A stretch of 37,813 nt of DNA, from assembly GCA_017427185.1 (NCBI GenBank), contig JAFRTJ010000066.1:1-37813 (forward strand), written 5' to 3'. Made by a program: the position numbers and the translations under genes. This document shows positions 14,836 to 24,120 of the stretch, piece after piece; positions within the stretch are counted from its first letter, which is position 1, and every line of letters begins with the position of its first letter. This DNA is from Bacteroidaceae bacterium. Lineage in GTDB: Bacteria > Bacteroidota > Bacteroidia > Bacteroidales > Bacteroidaceae. The notes beneath the pieces are model-generated. The model was not told where the DNA came from. It was given only the letters and a program-made list of their open reading frames with translations, and ran no database searches.

Positions 14836-16266
14836 ATGAAAGACTTGAAAATGTACATCAACGGCAAGTTCGTTGAGAGTAGTTCCGGCAAATGGATCAA
14901 TGTGTTGAATCCCTCTACAGAGGAAGTTATCAGCCGTCAGCCCGATGGTACAGTGGAAGACGTGAATGCGGCTTTGGATGCTGCGAAGGCTGCTCAGAAG
15001 GAATGGGCAAAGACTCCTGCCTGTGAGCGTGCCGAGTATCTGAAGAAGATGGCTAACGGCATCCGTGCCCGTGAGAATGATTTCGTGGAGATTATCATGC
15101 GCGAGCAGGGAAAGACTCGCAACTGGGCTTCCATCGAGGTGGGTGCCACGATTGCATACTTTGACTACATGGCTACCTTTGCCCGTCATATCGAGGGTGA
15201 GATCATCCAGAGCGACAACCGTGGGGAGACCATCTATCTGAGCAAGAAACCCATTGGCGTGGTTGCTGGCATCCTGCCCTGGAACTTCCCCTTCTTCCTG
15301 ATTGCCCGCAAGGCTGGTGCTGCCCTGATTGCAGGTTGCTCCATCGTGCTGAAGCCCAGCCAGCTGACTCCTGAGAACTGTACTGAGTTCTGCAAGGTGG
15401 TGGATGAGACGGGTCTTCCCGCAGGTCTGTTCAATGTGGTGACTGGTAAGGGTAGTGTCGTAGGCGACGCGATGGCCAGAAGTCCCAAGATTGACTGCGT
15501 CAGCGTGACGGGTTCCGTGGGTGCTGGCGAGAGCATCATGAAGGCTGCTGCCACCAATATCACGAAGGTGTCTTTGGAGTTGGGAGGCAAGGCTCCTGTC
15601 ATCGTGTTCCCAGATGCTGACCTGGAGCTGGCTGCTCAGGCTATCCTCGACAGCCGTATTGGCAACAATGGCCAGATTTGCAACAACGCGGAGCGTCTCT
15701 ATATCCATAAGGATGTGAAGAAGCAGCTGACGGAGCTCCTGCTCAAGAAGTTCGAGGCTGTGAAGGTGGGCGATCCCTTCAGCGGCGAAGTGGATATGGG
15801 TCCCTTGGTAGAGCAGCGTGCCCTGGAAAGCGTAGAGGCTAAGGTTGCCAATGCCATCAAACAGGGTGCCAAGGTGCTGTGTGGCGGCCATCGTGTAGGA
15901 GAGAAAGGTTACTTCTATGCAGCTACCCTGCTCGACAACTGTACCCAGGATATGGACATCATCCACGAGGAGACGTTTGGCCCCGTGCTGCCCATCATCG
16001 AGTTCGACAACATCGACCAGGTATTGGGTTGGGCCAACGACTGCGAGTATGGTTTGGCTTCCAGTGTCTTCACCAACAATCTGAACATCGCTGCACGCTG
16101 CTGCGCTGAGTTGGAGTTTGGCGAGACCTATGTCAACCGCTTCCACTTCGAGGCAATCCAAGGCTTCCACGCAGGTGTGAAGAAGAGCGGTATCGGTGGT
16201 GCTGACGGCAAGCATGGTGTGGAAGAGTATCTCTCTACCCACGTCACCTATTTCCAAGCAAGATAA
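14836..16266 (+). CDS. aldA: Lactaldehyde/glycolaldehyde dehydrogenase (NAD-dependent)
   Basis: This 476-aa aldehyde dehydrogenase is very close in sequence pattern to E. coli AldA. It starts with 'MYINGKFVES' and contains 'GEIIQSDNRGETI', the NAD-binding 'GILPWNFPFFLIARK' and 'IVLKPSQLTPEN', the 'VTGSVGAGE' loop, the general-base Glu in 'LELGGKAP' and the catalytic Cys in 'NNGQICNNAER'. It ends with 'GFHAGVKKSGIGGADGKHG'. The enzyme oxidises L-lactaldehyde (from fucose or rhamnose breakdown) to L-lactate and acts in the cytoplasm. The lutABC genes downstream oxidise lactate to pyruvate, so substrate and product link the neighbours. Its own promoter lies at 14757-14788. The long antisense frame is a shadow. 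Confidence 0.93.
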   Translation: MKDLKMYINGKFVESSSGKWINVLNPSTEEVISRQPDGTVEDVNAALDAAKAAQKEWAKTPACERAEYLKKMANGIRARENDFVEIIMREQGKTRNWASIEVGATIAYFDYMATFARHIEGEIIQSDNRGETIYLSKKPIGVVAGILPWNFPFFLIARKAGAALIAGCSIVLKPSQLTPENCTEFCKVVDETGLPAGLFNVVTGKGSVVGDAMARSPKIDCVSVTGSVGAGESIMKAAATNITKVSLELGGKAPVIVFPDADLELAAQAILDSRIGNNGQICNNAERLYIHKDVKKQLTELLLKKFEAVKVGDPFSGEVDMGPLVEQRALESVEAKVANAIKQGAKVLCGGHRVGEKGYFYAATLLDNCTQDMDIIHEETFGPVLPIIEFDNIDQVLGWANDCEYGLASSVFTNNLNIAARCCAELEFGETYVNRFHFEAIQGFHAGVKKSGIGGADGKHGVEEYLSTHVTYFQAR

Positions 16267-16313
16267 AAAGGGATTTGAAGAGTATAGATAAATAAGGTTT
16301 TGTTGCGAATAAG

Positions 16314-16366
16314 AATTTCGCAGGTGAGTTTGTGCGGCTTAGTGTCGTGTAATCATCTGCGAAATT
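16314..16366. promoter_or_regulatory. Stem-loop between aldA and lutA
   Basis: AATTTCGCAGGTGA (16314-16327) pairs with TCATCTGCGAAATT (16353-16366) over 14 bp with a single G-U pair, around a 25-nt loop. It fills the 121-nt gap before the lutA ATG. A short T-rich TTTTCTTG follows, so it may terminate part of the transcripts, stabilise the aldA message or act as an operator. It makes the ratio of aldA to lutABC adjustable. Confidence 0.55.
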
Positions 16367-16387
16367 TTCTTGCAATATGAGAGAAAG

Positions 16388-17119
16388 ATGAAGATAGGCT
16401 TATTTGTTCCTTGTTATGTGGATGCCCTTTACCCTGAGGTCGGGGTGGCAACCTATAAGTTGCTGCGCAGTTTGGGCTTGGAGGTCGATTACCCTGAGAG
16501 CCAGACATGCTGCGGTCAGCCGATGGGCAATGCTGGGTTCGAGAATATGTCGGGCAACCTGGCAGAGAAGTATGATGACCTGTTCTCTGGGTTCGACTAT
16601 GTGGTGGCTCCCTCAGCCAGTTGTGCTGCGTATGTCAGGCTGTTCCATCCTGAAATCCTGAAGCACGATTGCGTAGCAGCCAAGAAGACACTGGATTTGG
16701 TGGAGTTCCTCCATGATGTCCTCAAGGTGGACCATCTGCTCAGCAAGTTCTCTCATAAAGTGAGCATTCACAACAGCTGCCACGGAGTGCGCGAGCTGGG
16801 ACTTTCCTCTCCCAGTGAACGGAACGTGCCCCGTTTCAGCAAGATCCGCGATTTGCTCAGCCTTGTGGAAGGAATCACCATCCTCGAGCCAGAGCGTGTG
16901 GACGAATGCTGTGGATTCGGCGGTATGTTCAGTATCGAGGAGCCTGCCGTCTCTACCCGTATGGGCACAGATAAGTTGAAACGTCACATGGCTACTGGAG
17001 CTGAGTACATTACAGGTCCTGATTCCTCCTGCCTGATGCACATGCAGGGTATCGCAAAGAAACAGAACCTTCCCATCAAATTCATTCATGTAGCAGAAAT
17101 ACTTGCGTCAGGACTATGA
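16388..17119 (+). CDS. lutA: Lactate utilization protein A, Fe-S oxidoreductase subunit
   Basis: The 243-aa protein has two cysteine-rich CCG domains as in LutA and GlcF-type subunits: 'QTCCGQPMGNAGF' near 42-55 and 'DECCGFGGMFSIEEP' near 174-188, each with partner cysteines (FVPCYVDALYPE near the start, HNSCHGVRELG near 133). LutABC is the cytoplasmic iron-sulfur complex that oxidises L-lactate to pyruvate. The ATG at 16388 (MKIGLFVPCY) is preferred over a TTG at 16370. The stop overlaps the lutB start (ATGA, 17116-17119), as usual for this operon. Its substrate would be delivered by AldA, encoded upstream. Confidence 0.93.
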   Translation: MKIGLFVPCYVDALYPEVGVATYKLLRSLGLEVDYPESQTCCGQPMGNAGFENMSGNLAEKYDDLFSGFDYVVAPSASCAAYVRLFHPEILKHDCVAAKKTLDLVEFLHDVLKVDHLLSKFSHKVSIHNSCHGVRELGLSSPSERNVPRFSKIRDLLSLVEGITILEPERVDECCGFGGMFSIEEPAVSTRMGTDKLKRHMATGAEYITGPDSSCLMHMQGIAKKQNLPIKFIHVAEILASGL

Positions 17120-18543
17120 GCACGAAACATTCCATTGCAGCAGAGAAGTTCATTCAGAACAGCGAGAGGGTAACCCGCCACGACCAGACCTTCTGGAGCG
17201 TACGCAGCAAACGTGATGCGCTGGCCTATGAGCTGGACGAATGGGAAAACCTTCGTGAGGCTGCCAGCAACATCAAGAAGCATACCGTCACCCATCTGGC
17301 TGACTATCTGGAGCAGTTTGAGCAGAATGCGACACGCAACGGTGCCATCGTACATTGGGCAAAGGATGCGGAAGAATACAATCAGATCGTATGGAGCATC
17401 CTTCGCCAGCACGAAGTGAGAAAGGTGGTGAAAAGCAAATCCATGCTGACGGAGGAATGTCACCTCAACGATCATTTGATAGGCAATGGCATAGATGTCG
17501 TGGAGACGGATTTGGGAGAACGCATCCTTCAGCTGATGGAATTGGCTCCCAGCCATATCGTCATGCCAGCCATCCACATCACACGCGAGCAAGTGGCTGA
17601 GTGCTTCCGTCAGAAAGGTATCATCGCTGAGCATGGAGCGCATGCGGCAGAAGGGATTCTGCCAGAAGGGGAGGACTACACGCAAAGCAGCGATCCGACC
17701 TTCCTGACACGTGCTGCACGCTATCATCTGCGCGACAACTTCATGACCGCTGAGTGTGGCATGACGGGTGCCAATTTCGGCATTGCAGAGACGGGCGACA
17801 TCGTGGTTTGCACCAACGAAGGGAATGCGGACATGAGCACCTCTGTGCCCAAACTTCACATCGTCTCGATGGGCATCGAGAAGTTGATACCCAACTACGA
17901 GGCAATGGGAGTGTTCCAACGCTTGCTGGCGCGTCATGGAACAGGTCAAGCCACCACCGTCTACACGTCGCATTTCCGTGGCCCTCGTCCTGGGGGTGAG
18001 ATGCACATCATTCTGGTAGACAATGGACGCAGCAGCATCCTGGGCAATGAAGAACATTGGCAGACGTTGAAATGTATGCGTTGTGGTGCCTGCATGAACA
18101 CCTGTCCTGTGTATCGTCGTTCTGGTGGCTACAGCTATACTTATTTCATCCCAGGTCCTATCGGCATCAATCTGGGTATGCTGAAGAATCCAGACGAGCA
18201 TTATCATAATCTTTCGGCCTGCTCGCTCTGCTGTTCGTGTGATAATGTTTGCCCAGTGAAGGTCGATTTGAGCAGTCAGATTTATCGATGGCGTCAGAAC
18301 CTTGATGGCATGCATCATTCAGATGCTATAAAGAAGGCTATGTCCAAGGGAATGAAGATCCTTTTCGAGCATCCCAGCCTTTACGTCACCTCCCTGAAGT
18401 TCGCTCCCCTCGTAAATGTGATGCCAAAGTGCCTGACAGACATTAGATTGAACGGATGGGCATACGGTCATACGATGCCTGTTTTTGCCAAAAAGTCTTT
18501 CCACGAGATATGGAAGAAGCAACTGAAATCAGAGAATGTCTAA
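17116..18543 (+). CDS. lutB: Lactate utilization protein B, LUD domain with two 4Fe-4S clusters
   Basis: The 475-aa protein carries an N-terminal LUD/DUF162 domain (about 60-300; note 'GMTGANFGIAETGDIVVCTNEGN'). A ferredoxin-like part follows with 'CMRCGACMNTCPVYRR' near 318-333 and 'CSLCCSCDNVCPVKVDL' near 375-390, both of the CxxCxxCxxxCP type. It is the largest subunit of the LutABC L-lactate oxidation complex. Length and motif order are normal. It overlaps lutA by 4 nt and lutC by 8 nt, which fits translational coupling of equimolar subunits. Confidence 0.94.
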   Translation: MSTKHSIAAEKFIQNSERVTRHDQTFWSVRSKRDALAYELDEWENLREAASNIKKHTVTHLADYLEQFEQNATRNGAIVHWAKDAEEYNQIVWSILRQHEVRKVVKSKSMLTEECHLNDHLIGNGIDVVETDLGERILQLMELAPSHIVMPAIHITREQVAECFRQKGIIAEHGAHAAEGILPEGEDYTQSSDPTFLTRAARYHLRDNFMTAECGMTGANFGIAETGDIVVCTNEGNADMSTSVPKLHIVSMGIEKLIPNYEAMGVFQRLLARHGTGQATTVYTSHFRGPRPGGEMHIILVDNGRSSILGNEEHWQTLKCMRCGACMNTCPVYRRSGGYSYTYFIPGPIGINLGMLKNPDEHYHNLSACSLCCSCDNVCPVKVDLSSQIYRWRQNLDGMHHSDAIKKAMSKGMKILFEHPSLYVTSLKFAPLVNVMPKCLTDIRLNGWAYGHTMPVFAKKSFHEIWKKQLKSENV

Positions 18544-19147
18544 TCCGCAAATCTTGACGAAGCTCATGGATACAAAAGAATATATATTGAAGAATCTGCG
18601 CAAGAATGTGCGCGAGACGTACGACATGCCTGATTTGAGTTTCAGGAAACGGACTTACGATAATCCTGTCGATGCTTTCATTGAGACAACCACCACAACG
18701 GCAGGTGCCAAGCTGATGGAGATCAAAGCAGGCGATGATATCAATCAGAAAATCCGCGAGGCATACCCTGATGCCAAAATCATAGCGTCCAACATTCCTG
18801 GCATAGAGGCCAGCTTGAACCCTGATTCGGTAGCTGAGGCTCAGGAATTGGAAAAGACGGATGTGGGGGTCATCAAGGGTGAGGTGGCGTGTGCTGAGAA
18901 CGGCTGTGTGTGGATTCCTCAGACCATGAAGGAGAAGGCCATCTGCTTTATCTCAGAGTGTCTGGTCATCCTTGTCTCACGCCAGAATATTGTCAGCAAT
19001 ATGCATGAAGCCTACGAACGGATACAATTCAACGAATATGGGTTTGGAACCTTTATCAGCGGCCCCTCAAAGACGGCAGACATCGAGCAGTCGCTGGTAT
19101 ATGGCGCTCAGGCAGCACGTGATGTAACCATCTTTCTAACAGATTGA
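18536..19147 (+). CDS. lutC: Lactate utilization protein C, LUD domain
   Basis: The 203-aa protein consists of a single LUD domain with the typical ending 'FGTFISGPSKTADIEQSLVYGAQ'. It is the third subunit of the lactate oxidation complex. Two starts are possible. The ATG at 18536 overlaps lutB by 8 nt; the ATG at 18566 (MDTKEYILKNLRKN) gives an N-terminus more like other LutC proteins and a 22-nt gap. The longer form is listed. A 10-nt gap separates it from the ABC-F gene, so transcription may continue into it. Confidence 0.9.
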   Translation: MSNPQILTKLMDTKEYILKNLRKNVRETYDMPDLSFRKRTYDNPVDAFIETTTTTAGAKLMEIKAGDDINQKIREAYPDAKIIASNIPGIEASLNPDSVAEAQELEKTDVGVIKGEVACAENGCVWIPQTMKEKAICFISECLVILVSRQNIVSNMHEAYERIQFNEYGFGTFISGPSKTADIEQSLVYGAQAARDVTIFLTD

Positions 19148-19157
19148 GAGAGAGTAA

Positions 19158-21125
19158 GTGATCAGTATAGACAACTTGTCAGTCGAGTTTAGTGTTCGAC
19201 CGCTTTTCAGTGATGTGAGTTACGTAATCAATGATCGTGACCGCATAGCTTTGGTAGGGAAAAATGGTGCAGGCAAGAGTACCATGCTCAAGATTATTGC
19301 AGGACTGCAGAAACCTACCTCAGGAAGTGTAGCCATACCTCGCGATACGACCATTGCCTATCTCCCACAGGTCATGGAGCTTAGTGATGGCAAGACAGTA
19401 CGTCAGGAGACCGAGTTGGCTTTCCAGCATATTCATGAGATGGATGCCAGGTTGAAACGAATGAACCAACAGCTGGCAGAGCGTACTGATTACGAAAGCG
19501 ATGACTACATGCAGCTGGTGGAAAGATTTACCCATGAGAACGAGCGCTTCCAGATGATGGGCGGACTCAATTATCAGGGCGAATTGGAACGCACCTTGCA
19601 GGGATTGGGTTTTCTGCGCGAGGATTTCGACCGTCCCACCAGCGAGTTCAGTGGAGGCTGGAGAATGCGTATTGAGCTGGCAAAGCTTCTTCTGCAGCAT
19701 CCTGATGTGCTTTTGCTTGACGAGCCTACCAATCATCTCGACATAGACAGTATCCAGTGGCTGGAACAATTTCTTAGCACACGAGCCAATGCCGTTGTCC
19801 TGGTGAGTCATGACCGAGCCTTCATCAACAATGTCACCAATCGCACGCTGGAGATTTCATGTGGCCGCATCTATGACTATAAGGTCAAGTATGACGAATA
19901 TGTCAATCTGCGGGCAGAGCGACGCGAACAGCAGCTTCGTGCTTACGAGAACCAGCAGAAAGAGATAGCTGACATACAAGCCTTCATTGACCGTTTCCGC
20001 TATCAGGCCACGAAGGCAATCCAGGTGCAGAGCCGTATCAAGCAGCTTGAGAAGATTATTCCTATAGAGGTAGACGAGGTCGACAACAGTGCCCTTCATC
20101 TCAAGTTCACATGCAGCCAGCGTAGTGGCGACTATCCTGTCATTTGTGATGAGGTGGCCAAGAGTTATGGCGACCACAATGTGTTCCATAAGGTGAATCT
20201 AACTATCAGGCGTGGCGAGAAGGTCGCTTTCGTAGGTAAGAATGGTGAGGGAAAGACTACGCTCGTGAAGTGTATCGAGGACTCCTACAACAATCCTTCG
20301 CCAGACGGGAAGGGAAGTGGCTTTTACGATGGCTCGCTGAAAGTGGGACATAATGTCCAGATTGGTTATTTTGCTCAGAATCAGGCTCAATTGCTGGATG
20401 GCGAATTGACTGTGTTTGATACCATTGATCGCGTCGCAAAGGGAGATATCCGCCTGAAGATTCGTGATATTCTAGGTGCATTCATGTTTGGTGGTGAGGC
20501 TTCAGAGAAGAAGGTGAAGTTTCTCTCAGGTGGAGAACGTACTCGCTTGGCAATGATTAAACTCTTGTTGGAACCCGTTAATTGTTTGATACTCGATGAG
20601 CCGACCAATCACCTCGACATGTGTAGTAAGGATGTTCTCAAGGCAGCCATTCGTGATTTTGATGGTACTGTGATTGTGGTTAGTCACGATCGTGATTTTC
20701 TCGATGGACTTGTCACTAAAGTCTACGAGTTTGGAGGTGGGCTTGTACGTGAGCATTTGGGTGGTATCTATGATTTCCTTCGCAGTCGACAAATAGAGAG
20801 TCTTAACCAGTTGGGGAGTACAGGTTCCCCCTCAGCCTCACAAGCGGTTGCTTCGTCCAAACCTGTTCAGAAATCAGATTCAGCCTTGTCGTATGAGGAG
20901 CAGAAAGCACTCTCGCGTAAGCAGAAGAAATTGGAGAAAGCGGTCAAGGAAGCAGAGGAAAGAGTCAGCCAGTTGGATGCGGCTCTGAAAATATTGGAGA
21001 ACCAAATGTCTACTCCCGCAGGCAGCACAGACATGTCTCTTTACGAAAAGCATACCAACCTGAAGAAGCAGTTGGAGGAAGCTGAGGCAGAGTGGGAGAG
21101 TGCAATGATTGAATTGGAGAATTGA
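19158..21125 (+). CDS. ABC-F family ATPase (ribosome-associated type)
   Basis: The 655-aa protein has two ABC cassettes and no membrane segments, as in ABC-F proteins that act on the ribosome. Cassette 1 has Walker A GKNGAGKS at 34-41, signature SGGWR at 165-169 and LLLDEPTNHLD at 185-195. Cassette 2 has GKNGEGKT at about 360-367, SGGER at about 457-461 and LILDEPTNHLD at about 477-487. A linker helix near 245-300 is rich in Arg and Gln, and residues 580-655 form a Uup-like coiled coil. The start is GTG at 19158; a TAA stop lies directly upstream in frame, so no earlier start exists. It lacks features that would mark it as an antibiotic-resistance type, and a housekeeping role in translation is likely. 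Confidence 0.92.
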   Translation: MISIDNLSVEFSVRPLFSDVSYVINDRDRIALVGKNGAGKSTMLKIIAGLQKPTSGSVAIPRDTTIAYLPQVMELSDGKTVRQETELAFQHIHEMDARLKRMNQQLAERTDYESDDYMQLVERFTHENERFQMMGGLNYQGELERTLQGLGFLREDFDRPTSEFSGGWRMRIELAKLLLQHPDVLLLDEPTNHLDIDSIQWLEQFLSTRANAVVLVSHDRAFINNVTNRTLEISCGRIYDYKVKYDEYVNLRAERREQQLRAYENQQKEIADIQAFIDRFRYQATKAIQVQSRIKQLEKIIPIEVDEVDNSALHLKFTCSQRSGDYPVICDEVAKSYGDHNVFHKVNLTIRRGEKVAFVGKNGEGKTTLVKCIEDSYNNPSPDGKGSGFYDGSLKVGHNVQIGYFAQNQAQLLDGELTVFDTIDRVAKGDIRLKIRDILGAFMFGGEASEKKVKFLSGGERTRLAMIKLLLEPVNCLILDEPTNHLDMCSKDVLKAAIRDFDGTVIVVSHDRDFLDGLVTKVYEFGGGLVREHLGGIYDFLRSRQIESLNQLGSTGSPSASQAVASSKPVQKSDSALSYEEQKALSRKQKKLEKAVKEAEERVSQLDAALKILENQMSTPAGSTDMSLYEKHTNLKKQLEEAEAEWESAMIELEN

Positions 21126-21154
21126 ATCAACAAATATAAAAAATCTATTAGAAA

Positions 21155-23197
21155 ATGAAACTTAAACATGTTATGACAATGATTACAGCCGCCGCACTGG
21201 CATCAGCTTGTACTCAGACACCCCAGAATCTTAAGTCTGGAATTGATTTGGCAAACTTGGACACCACAGTTTTGCCTGGTACTGATTTTTATCAGTATGC
21301 CACAGGTGGATGGCAGAAAGCCAACCCTTTGACTGCTGAATACAGCCGCTATGGAAGTTTCGATGTACTGCAGGAGAACAACAACAAGCAGTTGCGTGAG
21401 CTCATTGATAGTGTTGCAAGTTTGGATAATGCTCCAGGCAGCATCGAGCAGAAGATAGCAGACCTTTACAATAGTGCGATGGACAGTGTTACCCTCAATG
21501 AATCATCGCATATAGATTTGGATGCTTTCTTGGCTTGCGATGGTTATCAGAACAGCAGTGATATCACAGAGATGTGGTTCAAGGAGGTATGGCCACGCAT
21601 GCAGCGCCAAGGAGTTGATGGTCTTTTCAACTTCTATATTGGTGCTGATGAGAAAGACTCCAAGAACAATATTCTTTCCATCTCCCAAGGTGGTTTGACT
21701 TTACGCCAAAAGGATTATTATCTGGATGATGATGAGAGTACCAAGGCTATCCGTCAAGCTTTTGTTTCCTATATCAAATCACTCAGCCAGCATTCTGGTT
21801 TTTCTGAGAAGGATGCCAATCGAATTGCTGAGGATGTAATGCGTATAGAGACTCGTCTCGCAAAAGCCAGTCGCAGCATGACTGAATTGCGTGACCCAGA
21901 AGCTAACTACAACAAGATGACATACGAGGACCTGAAGAAGGATTTCCCAGGCATTGAGTGGGATGAGTTCTTTGCCAATTTCGGAATTTCTGGCCTTAAG
22001 GAGGTCGTTGTGGGACAACCTGAAGCTATTCACGAGGTAGAGAAGATCTTGGCAGAGGAAGGACTGAATGCCCTCCAGAACGTCTATCTCTGGCATGCAA
22101 TCGATATGGCAAGCTCTTATATTGATGATGAGAGTCGTGCTCTTAATTTTGGATTCTGGGGAAAAGCCATGAGTGGCCGTCAGGAAGACCGTCCTCGTTG
22201 GAAACGTGCTGTCAGCAGTGTGGAAGGCTGCTTGGGCGAGGCTCTTGGTCAGCTTTATGTGGCTAAGTATTTTCCACCAGCTGCCAAAGAGCGCATGGAA
22301 AAACTGGTTGCCAATCTCCAAATTGCATTGGGTGAACGTATTGATGTTCAGGAATGGATGAGCGATGAGACCAAGAAGGTCGCTCGTGAGAAATTGGATG
22401 CATTCTATGTGAAAGTGGGTTATCCTAACAAGTGGCGTGATTATAGCACGTTGGAGATTGGTAAGGGATATCTCAACAATATGCTGGCTTGTACGGAATG
22501 GGGTATTAAGGACATGATCGAGAAACATCTCAACAAACCGGTTGATCGTGATGAGTGGTACATGACCCCCCAGACGGTTAATGCATACTATAATCCTACC
22601 ACCAATGAGATTTGCTTCCCTGCTGGCATTCTGCAGCCTCCCTTCTTCGATATGAGTGCCGACGATGCTTTCAACTATGGAGCAATTGGAGTCGTGATTG
22701 GTCATGAAATGACTCATGGATTCGATGATCAGGGTGCTAAGTATGACAAGAATGGAAATCTCTCTCAGTGGTGGACAGAGGAAGATACCAAACGTTTCAA
22801 TGAGCGTATCCAAGTGATGCGTGAGTTCCACGACAGCATTGAGGTTTTGCCAGGTCTGCATGCAAATGGCAGTCTCACGCTTGGTGAGAATATGGCAGAT
22901 CATGGTGGTCTGATGGTTGCTTTCCAAGCATTCAAGAATGCTACCAACGCAAATCCTCTGCCAGAGATTGACGGCTTCACGGCAGATCAGCGTTTCTTCC
23001 TGGCTTATGCTAATGTGTGGGGGCAGAATATTCGTGAGGAAGAGATTCAGCGTCGAGTTAAGACAGATCCTCATCAATTGGGAGAATGGCGCGTGAATGG
23101 TCAGTTGCCTCATATCGATGCCTGGTATGATACGTTTGGTATCACGGAAAGTGATTCCATGTTCATTCCTAAAGAGAAGCGTGTGACTATCTGGTAA
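21155..23197 (+). CDS. M13-family zinc metallopeptidase, lipoprotein
   Basis: The 680-aa protein is an M13 (neprilysin/PepO-type) endopeptidase. It begins with a lipoprotein signal peptide with the lipobox ASAC (Cys19), so it is probably anchored in the outer or inner membrane facing the periplasm. The zinc site HEMTH is at about 517-521, the third ligand lies in ENMADHGG (Glu about 578), and the C-terminus has the usual W-box ending. An N-terminal 'LPGTDFYQYATGGWQKANPL' is typical of the family. It would cleave peptides in the periplasm. It sits 29 nt after the ABC-F gene and 5 nt before metA. Confidence 0.93.
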   Translation: MKLKHVMTMITAAALASACTQTPQNLKSGIDLANLDTTVLPGTDFYQYATGGWQKANPLTAEYSRYGSFDVLQENNNKQLRELIDSVASLDNAPGSIEQKIADLYNSAMDSVTLNESSHIDLDAFLACDGYQNSSDITEMWFKEVWPRMQRQGVDGLFNFYIGADEKDSKNNILSISQGGLTLRQKDYYLDDDESTKAIRQAFVSYIKSLSQHSGFSEKDANRIAEDVMRIETRLAKASRSMTELRDPEANYNKMTYEDLKKDFPGIEWDEFFANFGISGLKEVVVGQPEAIHEVEKILAEEGLNALQNVYLWHAIDMASSYIDDESRALNFGFWGKAMSGRQEDRPRWKRAVSSVEGCLGEALGQLYVAKYFPPAAKERMEKLVANLQIALGERIDVQEWMSDETKKVAREKLDAFYVKVGYPNKWRDYSTLEIGKGYLNNMLACTEWGIKDMIEKHLNKPVDRDEWYMTPQTVNAYYNPTTNEICFPAGILQPPFFDMSADDAFNYGAIGVVIGHEMTHGFDDQGAKYDKNGNLSQWWTEEDTKRFNERIQVMREFHDSIEVLPGLHANGSLTLGENMADHGGLMVAFQAFKNATNANPLPEIDGFTADQRFFLAYANVWGQNIREEEIQRRVKTDPHQLGEWRVNGQLPHIDAWYDTFGITESDSMFIPKEKRVTIW

Positions 23198-23202
23198 TTG
23201 TT

Positions 23203-24120
23203 ATGCCATTAATTCTACCTGACAGGCTTCCCGCCATTGAGTTTCTTAAGGATGAGAACATCTTCGTCCTTGGGGACGAACGTGCTCATAAACAAGACAT
23301 ACGTCCTTTGCGGATCGTCATCCTCAACTTGATGCCTCTCAAGATTACGACAGAGACGGACTTGATGCGCATCTTGTCAAATACTCCACTACAGATGGAG
23401 ATTCACTTGATGAAGGTAAAGGCCCACACCAGCAAGAATACTCCCGTTGAGCATATGCGTGCTTTCTATCGTGACTTCGAGTTGATGAGCAATGAGAAAT
23501 TCGATGGCATGATCATTACGGGTGCACCTGTGGAGCATCTTGATTTTAAGGATGTCACGTATTGGGACGAGATCAGCAACATCTTCTCATGGGCTCGTAC
23601 GCATGTCACCAGTACCTTATATATATGTTGGGCTGCTCAGGCTGCACTTTATTCCTATTATGGTATTCCCAAATATCCGTTACCCCAGAAGATGTTTGGC
23701 ATCTTCCCCCAGCTTCCCCTGGCGCCTAAGTTACCCATCTTCAGAGGGTTCGACGATGTCTTCTATATGCCTCATAGCAGGCATACAGAGATTCGTCGAG
23801 AGGACATTCTGAAGGTGCCTGATTTGAATCTCATTGCTGAGAGTCCCTTATGTGGAGTTTCGATGGTGATGGCGCGTGGTGGTCGTGAGATATTTGTTAC
23901 AGGACACGCTGAGTATGCCCCCAATACACTCGATACGGAATATAAGCGTGATTTGGCAAAGGGACTTCCCATTCAGAAGCCATACAATTACTATAAGAAT
24001 GATGACCCTGAACAGGGGCCACTCGTCTCTTGGCGTGCTCATGGAAATCTCTTGTTCTCCAACTGGCTCAACTATTACGTTTATCAGGAGACTCCTTACA
24101 ATATTGACGATATTCATTGA
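23203..24120 (+). CDS. metA: Homoserine O-acyltransferase, predicted acetyl-CoA-specific
   Basis: The 305-aa enzyme activates homoserine for methionine synthesis. Cys142 (in LYICWAAQA) is the acyl acceptor, and the catalytic His and Glu lie in 'HSRHTE'. The N-terminal 'IRPLRIVILNLMPLKI' is the family signature. Position 111 is Glu (in ITGAPVEHLDF). Published work on this family links Glu111 to acetyl-CoA use and Gly111 (as in E. coli) to succinyl-CoA use, so this one is predicted to be an O-acetyltransferase despite the MetA name. It is 5 nt after the M13 gene, and its stop overlaps the next gene's TTG start. Confidence 0.93.
   Translation: MPLILPDRLPAIEFLKDENIFVLGDERAHKQDIRPLRIVILNLMPLKITTETDLMRILSNTPLQMEIHLMKVKAHTSKNTPVEHMRAFYRDFELMSNEKFDGMIITGAPVEHLDFKDVTYWDEISNIFSWARTHVTSTLYICWAAQAALYSYYGIPKYPLPQKMFGIFPQLPLAPKLPIFRGFDDVFYMPHSRHTEIRREDILKVPDLNLIAESPLCGVSMVMARGGREIFVTGHAEYAPNTLDTEYKRDLAKGLPIQKPYNYYKNDDPEQGPLVSWRAHGNLLFSNWLNYYVYQETPYNIDDIH

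Noticed and set aside
14806..16257. 483-codon minus-strand open frame opposite aldA
   Set aside because: The plus strand encodes an unmistakable aldehyde dehydrogenase with catalytic residues; the antisense frame is a codon-bias shadow.
17086..18318. 410-codon minus-strand open frame opposite lutB
   Set aside because: lutB has all family motifs on the plus strand, and the antisense product has no recognisable features.
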